A stretch of DNA of 64,000 bases from Paraphoma chrysanthemicola (taxonomy: Eukaryota > Ascomycota > Dothideomycetes > Pleosporales > Phaeosphaeriaceae). The position numbers and the translations under genes are program-made. The stretch covers positions 2,666,001 to 2,730,000 of the forward strand of contig JAGMWG010000002.1 of the NCBI GenBank assembly GCA_020744225.1, written 5' to 3'. Below, one piece after another: positions 55,305 to 64,000 of the stretch; positions within the stretch are counted from its first letter, which is position 1, and each line of letters starts with the position of its first letter. Under the pieces are notes generated by a model. It did not search any database. It was not told the origin of the DNA and saw nothing but the letters and a program-made list of their open reading frames with translations.

Positions 55305-57283
55305 ATGCTATTCCTGCCTCTGCTACCCATCCTGTCGCTGGCCGCGGCCACTCCGCATGGACGTCGCCATGCTGAAAATGAGACCAACCCTGTTATCGAT
55401 CTAGACCAGGCTGGAGCGTACAGGGGTGTGCTTCAGAATGACGGGCTGTAAGTGTTTAAGCAGAGCTTTGACAAAACTGGAATGTGCTGATTTGATACAG
55501 TGTTCAAGCTTGGTACGGCATTCCTTATGCTGAACCTCCGCTTGGAGATCTCCGCTTCATGCCCCCTCGTCCCTTTGGAGCACAATCTTCATCTTCAGAT
55601 ATCGTCAATGCTACTAGTAAGCCCAATCGCTGTCTGCAGTTCACTCTTGCGCCATACGGGGTTCGCAATCCGTATCTCGGGAGCGGAACCCCAGGTCAGG
55701 AGGATTGTCTCAAGCTTCTCGTCTGGAAGCCGGCCAAGGCCAAAGCAGGGGACAAGCTGCCTGTACACGTCTACATTCATGTGAGTTGATCCCGAGCCTG
55801 ATTGCAATTATAGACCTGATCAAGCCCAGGGCGGTGGCCTCATCTTCGGTGATGGTGCTCAAGACGACTTCAGCGATTGGGTGGCGCAAGATCAGAGTTT
55901 CATTGCAGTCAACATGAACTACCGCCTTGGAATGCTTGGATTTCTGAACCACCCCGATCTGCCATCGGCCAACGCCGGACTTCTTGACCAACGCATGGCC
56001 TTGCTTTGGGTTAAGGACAACATCGCTGCCTTCGGTGGTGACCCTGATGAGATTACTCTTGGCGGCCAATCAGGTGGAGGTTGGGCTGTGGCCGCGCAAA
56101 TGGCTCTGTATGATGGCAACACCAACAACACTTTTCATAGAGCGATTGCTCGATCGACTCAGCGCGAGCCTATGTTTAACACGGAGGAACTGAAGCTTCG
56201 CAATGCTGCACTAGCTCAACATGTCAATTGTACTGCTGGCCAAGATCAACTTGTGTGCTTCCGAAATCTCACTGAATCTGAGCTTGTCACCGCTTTCTGG
56301 AGCTTTTCTACCGTCCTAGGTACAGAAGGGTATGTAAGCATCTTCCAAGTTTTGAGCTTTGGGCTGACGTTCGACACTCAGTATTTTCAAGGACCAGGTG
56401 TTCGGCTACCAAGGAAGTTTTGGTCCTACCATCGACGATGTAACTCTCACCGACTCTGTGACCAAGCTTTTCCGTCAAGGCAAACTTGCATCTGTACCTG
56501 TCATTGCAGGTTCGACGACCGATGAAGGATTCGAAGGTTACATCAACGCAACGCAAGAGAATCCAACGCCACAGAATATAACCACGCTCGACCCCAGCAC
56601 TAACCGGCTCACGAACCTTACTGATGCTCAAGTCATCGAGGTAGCCTCCTTCTATCCAGTCAACGCATCGTATGGATCTACAGTATCCGGCAATTTCTTC
56701 CTTAACACGTTCCACGCATACTGGATGGCTCTAGCCCTATTTGGCGATGCTGGAATTTATGGTTCTGAGCGGATGGTCGGAAGGTGGATGAGTGCCCATC
56801 ATGGTCCTGAGAAAGTGTGGACCTTCCGGTTCAACGCACCGCGTAAGCGCATTATTGTAGCCTACTTCCAATACAAGATCACTAATTTGAGCTCCAGCGG
56901 CCGGCAAGAACTACAGTGATTCTGCCATTCCACTCGCACCTGTTACCCACTCGGCGGAAAATGCCTATCTCAACAACCCTGTCGCTAGTATGACTGAATT
57001 GGAACGAGCTCTTGCGGTCGAATTTCGCACCTACCTCAGCTCTTTCATCTGTTCAGGAAATCCGAATACCTTCAAACTCGACACAGCACCTACTTGGCCA
57101 TCTTATGGTGCTCTTGGAGACTTTATTAGGTCACCTGTGCGCCTCGTCCCTCAGCTCGCTTACCCAAGCAATGCTAACAAGACCTACCCTACCGGAACTG
57201 AGGCAGAGGTCGCCCCTAAGGCTGGCACAGATAGAACCGACTTTTGGCAATCGGGGCCTATATTGGATTCGCTCCGGTTCTAG
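55305..57283 (+). CDS. secreted type-B carboxylesterase/lipase
   Basis: Alpha/beta-hydrolase that cleaves carboxylic esters. Five exons (four GT/AG introns at NDG/LVQAW, YIH/GGG, GTEG/IFKD and NAP/PAGK), about 575 residues. Signal peptide MLFLPLLPILSLAAATP. Oxyanion-hole segment HGGGLIFGDG is formed across intron 2; the nucleophile elbow is TLGGQSGGGWAV (Ser in GQSGG); the acid and the catalytic His are expected in STTDEGFEG and THSAENAY. Multiple Asn-x-Ser/Thr sites suggest glycosylation. It could open an extracellular ester or lactone, but type-B esterases are also common secreted enzymes. It is head-to-tail near the MFS carrier on the other strand. Confidence 0.9.
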
Positions 57284-58045
57284 AGACTCGAGAAAAGTTG
57301 AGCTGTACAGGAAAAATAGCAAAAACAATTGATCTAGTGAAGTACATATTATCCTACTAGAGTTAAGTATATACATACCTATTCATTGCATCTATAGGCA
57401 ATCGTAGCAACATACATTAGATAGGTATTACTTGACTTTCTAGGTCGTTATATGTGTATAAGCGTACTACTTCTTACTACTTCTTACTACATTGCACTCT
57501 ATGCTCTAGTCTTATTATTCTACTGTAGCTAACTCATGTTGCTTCTAGAACAATGCAGACCTAGGTTAACTAAACAGATTTGTTAATGCGTATGCTGCGT
57601 AAGTTGGTCGGCGTCTAGTGCTGTTGAGTAATTTAGGAGTTCGACTACAAGTAATCAGGACATGTATCGCATAAGACTGTCTGTCTCCGGAAGGTCAAAG
57701 GTAATAGCTAATAGAAGTTAGCTTTTACTCAAAAGCGTAGCGCACCTTAGATTCGATTTCGCTGTACATGGATGCTGCGCCGGGACAAAGCATTGGCTCG
57801 ACTTGGAGGTCGATATTCATCTGGACAGATCGAAGGAAAACTGACGTCAGCCACAGTTACTGTTAATAACGCGAGTATACAAGGAAACGGCTTGAAGTCA
57901 ATCGCAATTTATGATCAAAGCCTTGTTTTGTACCCTAGTTTCGATTTTGGAACTCAAGTTTAAATTCTTTTCTAACAACAGACAGAGATTGCTCCCAAAA
58001 AATGAATCCAAACATGCGCGATACCGCCCGCAATTGGTGAACAGA
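57284..58045. other. AT-rich intergenic region with a short tandem repeat
   Basis: Contains TTCTTACTAC twice at 57471-57490; otherwise nothing recognised between the convergent 3' ends of the esterase and MFS genes. Confidence 0.5.
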
Positions 58046-59822
58046 CTACAGCGTATACCTGAAAAGAGGGCTCTTGTCTCCAAGCTCCAAGAGTTCTTGC
58101 TCTGTGTATAATGCCTTGATTTCTTCCGTGGTCATCTTCTCTCGACGCATATTCTCTCGATTCAGCTTGAACCTAAGGAGCGCTGTGGAAACGATACCAA
58201 TGGTGATGATGGTCAGAGAGACTCCATAACCGGTCCAATAATGCGGTGCCTCTTTTGCCAAATAGATGTTGGAGCCGATAGCGCCTCCCAAATTCCCGAT
58301 CGAGATTTGGATTGCCATTCCCACGGATCGCTTCCAGGATCCCGCAAGATTGTTTGCTGTCACGAACATTAGCCAAGTACCTAAATGTTCATGTCAGGGA
58401 GGTACAAACCATTCCAAGAGATAACACCACAAATAGAGGGATACAATCCTCCTGCGACAACGAACAGCATACCATAGGTTGCTCCCGGAAGTCCAGGATG
58501 AGGAAGAGCAATCAGCGCGATGTATCCCGCAGCAGCGACAATAAACGGACCGATGATGAACGGGGATCGAGTCTTGTATTTGTCCGACATGAACGCCACT
58601 CCGACGGTAGTCGACAGCGCGAAAGCGTACACTGGAATTGTGAGAAGTTGCGCATTTGCCGCGGTATATCCGAGTTGTTTGATGACGGTGGGAAGCGTGT
58701 AGATGAAACTACCAGTGGTCAGCTTTACTGGGTAAGCAGGAAGTCAAAGGGACGTACCCATAATTGGAAATAGCGTTACCCCAATAGATAAGGACTGAGA
58801 TATAAATTTTCAGATCCTTGATCGCTGCGAATATGTAGCGTTTATGATACTTCTCCGATGTCTCGACCTGACCAGTAGAGCCACTGTCATTCTGGAGCCC
58901 TCGAATGATATGTGCCTTTTCCGGAGCCGTTAAGAAACTGGCAGTAGCGGGTGAGTTCGGTAAGATAAATGGGCAAAGAAATCCCACAACGACAGTTAGA
59001 ATACCTTCAAGTATCATGATCCTGATGTAGTTAGCACCTGTTCTTGTCCATTTCCGTGCCCACTGTGGCTCTAGGAAGGTTGAGGCTCGAGCCTTACCAA
59101 CGCCAACCCTCAAGGCCTGCGATACCGTCCATGTAGTTGATAGCGTATGCGAGTAAGCCCGAAAAGGCACCAGCCATCGACCCAGCTGAGTAAAATATTG
59201 CCATCCGTGTTTGCAACTCATGCCTTTTGTACCAACATGTCAGAAGGTACGTTGCAGCAGGGAAGAAACCGGCCTGGAACAATTGTCAATGTTGTTCGAC
59301 ACGGAGCGAGGAAGTATCTTACTTCCGTCACGCCAAGGAAGAACCTTGCGAGGAGTAGACCGGAGTAATTGTGAACGATTCCAGTGGTGACAACCACGGT
59401 TCCCCAGGCGATGATGAGCATCGTAAGCCAGATATTTGGCTTTAGGATTTTGAGCACAATGTTGCTGGGAACCTCCAGTAACGCATAGGGGAAGAAGAAT
59501 ATGGTAAGGCACAGGTTCCACTGCTTGTCGGTTAAGTGGAGATCCTTTTGCATTCCCAAAGCCCTCGCATTCCCAACTACAGTGGTGTTAGCCAGGGACT
59601 GCGCGATCATCTGGGGCACCAACCATTCCCTCTATCCAAGAAGGACAGGAGATAGAGCAAGGTTAGGACAGGAAGTAGACGAAAATCAATCTTGCGAGTG
59701 ATAGCCCTCGCTTCAGCATCCGTGTACTCGACCGAGTCCGATTGAACATGCTGCGCTTCGTCTGCGCTATGCTCATACATCTCGACAGGGCCCTCCTTTG
59801 TATCATAGTCTTTGGCTTCCAT
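58046..59822 (-). CDS. MFS transporter, Dal5-type anion:cation symporter (ACS) family
   Basis: Imports an organic anion such as allantoate, vitamin or carboxylic acid across the plasma membrane. Six exons, about 500 residues, 12 helices. Start at 59822 (MEAKDYDTKEGPVEM). The first intron is 47 nt (59577-59623) and joins LSFLDRGN to V-GNARALG, restoring the family motif LDRxNVGNAR. Later landmarks: FFFPYALLEVPSNIVLK, FFLGVTEAGFFPAATYLL (over an intron), WYKRHELQTRMAIFYSAG, GWRWIMILEG and SWNANNLAGSWKRSVGMA (54-nt intron with a GTTTGT donor). The longest open frames overrun several introns, giving false short readings. It may carry the substrate or an intermediate of the nearby pathway; this is inference. 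Confidence 0.9.
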
Positions 59823-60419
59823 ACTGGAGAAGTGATGAGTGTGTATGTGTGTCAAGGTTGTCCAAATTTTGGAATGTTAGGAATCAATCAGCACAATGAT
59901 CTGGAGTACTTATCTATTACCGAGAGGAGGCTACTTGCTATCCCCACAATTCGGAATTCCGAATCCATGGTGCATAACAGCCGCACTTTCTTGGGGCGTT
60001 CAGGATCAGTGTCAGTCAGCTAAGAGGGCGGCGCCCCTGGGATTGTAATTCCGGCAGCTCTGCGTCGCCATTGGATGCCCCCAGACAAACAAATCTAGAC
60101 CCCTGTTGAGGGGCCCCGCACCCCGCAGTTTTGAGCATGGTCGTCTGTACCTTAGTCGTGCATGCAGCTGTTACGTTATTCCAATTGCGCATTCGTGGGC
60201 GATCGCGTTCGTACATGATTAATGTCCTTCATGTGTTGCACAAGCGAGTCACGCATACAAGCTGTTGTGATATTGTATACTCGGCGTGAGTTTCGTCTTA
60301 CGTGTTGCTGTTCTCTCCGCCTTACGCACCTCCTGTCATTCTTACGGTCCGTGATACACTCGCACGCAACATTCTACAGGCCCCTCGAGGCTCTACTTTC
60401 TACGCGTGATAACTTACTA
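59823..60419. other. intergenic region next to the Tc-like relic
   Basis: Promoter side of the ACS transporter. No protein-like frame until about 60.42 kb. Confidence 0.45.
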
Positions 60420-62940
60420 ACTTCAGGTGTTGACGGCGTAAAGAATAAGGAAGCTGCCACAAACACCATCAATGCATTTCAGCGATTGCACGCCATTGCG
60501 CCGCGATATAATCAGTATTGTCCTCTCCTTACAAATGGTCTCCACCTATTCTTTCAGGTTGCGCGCTTGAGCCGCGAAGACTTCACAGCACGGTACGTCG
60601 GTAAAGTGTGAGGCCATAAGAAACCCATACAGATCCACGAGAACGCGTCGTATAACCACGCGCACGCAGCAATTCTCCTTCTCATCTTTGTGCAGGGCAG
60701 TATCAAGTTCCGCCTTCCCTGGCGTGACTTCGGCAGATCATTCGGCGATGAAATTGGGAACTAGATACCTGACTGGCGTGTATTGTTCGGTCCGGTGGAC
60801 TCCTGCACATGTGATTAGTGCTACGCCATGGATGGGCCCGCCGCATACCCTCCTCGACCTCCTACATGTCTTGCAAGATCGCAATTGAATTACTCAGATT
60901 AACAGAGATTCTGATCATCACGTCAAGAGTGTGACGTACAAGGATCAAAACGTTAAGGTTGTACTATATCTTCAATGTAAGGACATCGACTACATCGAAC
61001 TCACCTACAAAACACCAACATTGTGCTTCTATATATTGTCCCTGTAGCTCCAATCCCGCATTTCACTCCCTTCAGGTTGACTTCGCCTACAAATACCCTC
61101 CAACTTCTTGATAGGAAGGATATTGCAGCTATCCGGCCACAATTCACTCGCCAGAATATCAAATTATCCAACAGAGGTACAGTCACTGTCGTGGAGAAGG
61201 GCAAGCGCTAGGTCGTCTCAGACTCGACGTGCGCTTACCGCATATATAGAGGGCGTAAGAACATCTCAATTACTCTTACCGTCGTCTCCCGTGGCCAGCA
61301 AACGATGTGAACGGCAGCAGATAGCGCATCCAACCCGCAGTTCCTGAATAATGCGGCTTACGGGCAATTGCTGGGACAGACATGGTCATGGAGCTTGCCG
61401 TTTGCTTTACGCTGGGAGAGCGCTTGCCTTTCTCGGCGTGAATCGAGTCGATCTTATGCGTGCCTTCCAGAAGAAGGAAGACCTTAGAGTTTTAGCTGAT
61501 AAGGACATCGCCAGAGAAGCGTTATACATTTCTCGATCTGAGGCTGCCCCATCGTCACGGGAACCACCCCAGTTAGTGAGCTGTGCAGGCTCTGGGCATT
61601 CACCAAAGAGGATTTAGACGCGTCGAGCTCCATCCCCCATTCAGCGAGCAGATTCCTTTAAGTAACCGCCGGTAGGTGGTCGACCTTCTTATGTGGCCGC
61701 GTCGACATCTTCCTTCAGCAATTTAAACTCCAGGATGCCGAACTACTCGATTTGCTCACCATCGATTTCATTTTCGATACTACGCCCACCTCATCGAGCA
61801 TCAAGCCCCTAGAAGGCGCTTCTAAAACAACGCACCAGCTTGATCAGCTAAGAATCACAAGATGGGGCGTGGAACAGCTCAACAGGGTACACAAATTCGT
61901 GCGCGTGTAGAGGAAGGTACAGGATACTTATATCATCGCCGAATTGGATAAAGTGCTGTACGAATTCTGACCAGGCCAGAATGCCTTGACCGGGGCCGAG
62001 CTGGGTGATGACGTACTTAAACTCATATCGCACATGCGCGAGCTGCAGACACTTTTCGATCTCGACGTTAAGACGCTGCTAGCATAGCGGCCCGGGTTGG
62101 ACCAACACTACTTGCGACTTTCGAGCGATTGACTGCCTTGTCTATGTTGAGAGATGCGCTGCCCAAGGGCTTGGATGTGTTGGATGTCTTCCAGCAGACT
62201 AGACACGACAGCCCTAACAGAAGACATCATCAAGCATATTGCCGAACGCAAAGAGGGGATCCCAGATGATCTGCGCCGGGTGTGGTGAGGTAGAAATTAC
62301 TGCGGTCTGGATGGAGATTATATTGGCTTGGAGCCAGCTTGTTGGCGACAAGTGGCTGGCGAAGCAGATCACCAATGAGCGCGTAAAGTTTTTTTGGTCC
62401 GGGACCGACACCAGATTGTTTACTTTCAGATTCGTAATACAAGAAAGTACCAACTTCCTTCAGACTCAGTGCCAGGCTAGATTGAGCGTTCCACGGCCGA
62501 CGTCTGGTTCTTTGGGAACGTTCACTTTCGAAGCCGTCAATCAGGCACCGGCGGTATACAATGCTCCCTACCCAGAAGAGAGGGATCGGTTTTTCTTCCT
62601 GCCGCGTGATACAGAAATGATCAAAATGTCATTCCGGGAGCTTATCAATTCCCAGCAAATACCGACCGGTCCTCCTGGAACCGTGTGGTAGATAGGAAAG
62701 TAACTTTCCTATGCATTACGACTCAATTACAGTTGGCTCACGCCTGAGGGAAGCATTGGCACAGTTGCAAACGAAGGCCGATGTGACCGTTCTCAACACA
62801 ACACCTTGGCTGTTCAGCATCATCCCAGCACATCAAGACGAGCAGTTTATTTCTCACCGTCCATTTTTCTTTCGACATACGCATCAGTCATTATTTGTTG
62901 AGCCTTACACCGTCGACGTGCCGATCTAGGACCTGAGCAT
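60420..62940 (+). pseudogene. eroded relic of a Tc-toxin-A-like (insecticidal toxin complex) gene
   Basis: Plus-strand blocks in changing frames resemble successive parts of fungal/bacterial Tc-A proteins: a block at 60430-60600 followed by the LFG...D.C.C cysteine-bearing block at about 60700-60890; a block with the PW-LPF-aromatic and LMRAFQ elements at about 61340-61520; a helical block with a LLDLL/IHKF-type pattern at about 61700-62060; and C-terminal-like blocks at 62240-62690 and 62710-62930 (Arg-Pro-Phe-Phe aromatic pattern). Stops (for example after the 62239-62691 block) and frame changes separate the blocks, and distances are far shorter than in an intact gene of over 4 kb, so large internal deletions are likely. 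It encodes no intact protein. Assignment is by motif recognition and has no database support here. Confidence 0.5.
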
Positions 62941-64000
62941 GGCAGGGCGTGTCCGTGCCTGGTTTCTGAATGAGATTGTTACTTACTGGGTTCAGAACAA
63001 GCCGCAGATTCCAGTTAAGAAGCTACCGTAAACCTCAGCCTTGGTTGGAGGCTCCATGCGATACTTGTCATCCTCTGCGCTAGAAGGGATTGTTGAGGAG
63101 CCTCGCGCCTCTGAATCGTCAGCTATGAGTGCGACCGCACCACTGGTTGGTATCGCCAGTACTCTCCGTCTACACGAAGGACCACTCGCGAAAGTTTCCT
63201 ACGCGTGCGCCTGCTGGACACGTGATTCAAAATCTCTCGTCTAGTCTCTGCTTTGACTGTCGTCGCTTTTGTGTTCCATGCGACTCATGTTCCTCGCGTC
63301 ATCGTATGAGTAGAGCTCGGTGTACTCGCCCATGGCTACCTCAGATCTTACTAGCGCCTTGTTAAAACGGTTCGTGTCTTTATCTTTGGCTGGGTTCGGT
63401 GCCCCGTTGATCGGTGGCCTGTTGTGCTGTCCCAAATGCTTCCTCCCGCTGGCGCACACGAGCTCGTGCAAGGCGATATATACGTACTTGTTCACCGGCC
63501 GAATGATCTAGTTCCGGATGTCTGCTTCGCCGCGTCCTGCACATCGGTGATATCACCGGTGCAGTCGTATATATATATGAGAAGTCCTGTAATGCGTTGT
63601 TGCTTGTCGTACCACGACGGCGCTGCGTGAGCATATTTGTGAGGTGAAAGAAGAGATTGCAGGTATATAATCTGTGACAATTTATTCCCGTAATCTAGTC
63701 GCTTCCTCTGCCCTTTCGCATCGTGGTCGAATCTATTGATTAACAGTGTCCAGAGCAGGCCTCCATCATCGCCTCTCTCATCCCGGATGTTGCAAGATAG
63801 GGTTTCTAGCTGCGAGTGTATATAAGTGAAACGCGTTCTACTAGGCTTAGATTCGTCTGTATATGCTGACGTTGCGACGACTTGTCGACCGAGTGAGTCG
63901 AAGGTTGCGTTCGCTCGGTAAATCTCGGGCTCGACGACCGCGGTAAGTGCTTACTCTACTGCGTCGGTATCAAGTACAGCGGTGAGTATAGAGGGCGACA
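62941..64000. other. terminal region, nothing recognised
   Basis: Short open frames on both strands only; a short AT dinucleotide run lies near 63570. It could be the flank of the relic. Confidence 0.45.

Noticed and set aside
58378..58406. 29-nt micro-intron near the end of the ACS transporter
   Set aside because: A 54-nt intron with the same donor gives the conserved SWNANNLAGSWKRS join.
59599..59623. 25-nt micro-intron in the ACS transporter
   Set aside because: Too short for fungal splicing; a 47-nt intron using the same donor and a later CTGTAG acceptor restores the conserved LDRGNVGNAR motif.
61001..61211. Opposing short frames inside the Tc-like relic as a separate gene
   Set aside because: Flanked on both sides by relic blocks and without a start context or family match; better seen as part of the decayed gene.

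Overview
The window is nuclear DNA of a filamentous ascomycete. Genes carry short (about 45-105 nt) GT/AG introns that restore reading frames, and the families are typically fungal: a TRI12-type efflux pump, Zn2Cys6 and bZIP-DUF3425 regulators, secreted GH2 and GH79 enzymes, and a HET-like C-terminal piece. A Dothideomycete-like source is a guess. Gene content is accessory rather than housekeeping; no rRNA, tRNA or CRISPR was recognised.

Region 1 (1-24.3 kb) holds separated single genes: the 3' end of an unknown gene, a HET-like C-terminal gene, a TRI12-type MFS pump, a POT/PTR2 peptide transporter, a membrane-anchored FAD-linked oxidase, a secreted GH2 enzyme, a secreted GH79 glucuronidase-like enzyme, a nitrilase divergently paired with a molybdopterin sulfite-oxidase-like enzyme, a possible small membrane protein and a secreted FMN 2-hydroxyacid oxidase. 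GH2 and GH79 could act together on glucuronic-acid-bearing glycans.

Region 2 (24.3-27.4 kb) is gene-poor and contains a frameshifted relic of a berberine-bridge-type FAD oxidase.

Region 3 (27.5-44.4 kb) is a dense run of nine catabolic-type genes: AtuA-like protein, old yellow enzyme, SDR, succinate-semialdehyde-type ALDH, acyl-CoA ligase ending AKL (peroxisomal signal), APH-fold kinase, Zn alcohol dehydrogenase, MBL-fold hydrolase and type I Baeyer-Villiger monooxygenase. Together they suggest ketone to lactone (BVMO), lactone to hydroxy acid (MBL protein or esterase), activation to CoA (ligase), phosphorylation of the hydroxyl (APH kinase, as in LvaA/ACAD10/ACAD11) and beta-oxidation, with ADH, SDR, ALDH and OYE for side-chain redox steps and AtuA pointing to a terpenoid-like substrate. 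The MBL gene has one in-frame TAG.

Region 4 (44.5-59.8 kb) has a decayed galactose-oxidase-like gene, three regulators (two paralogous bZIP-DUF3425 factors flanking a Zn2Cys6 factor), an uncharacterised decayed coding remnant, a secreted carboxylesterase and a Dal5/ACS-type MFS carrier. Regulators, transporter and esterase may belong to the region 3 pathway; this is inference from position.

Region 5 (60-64 kb) is an eroded relic of a Tc-toxin-A-like gene followed by sequence in which I see nothing.
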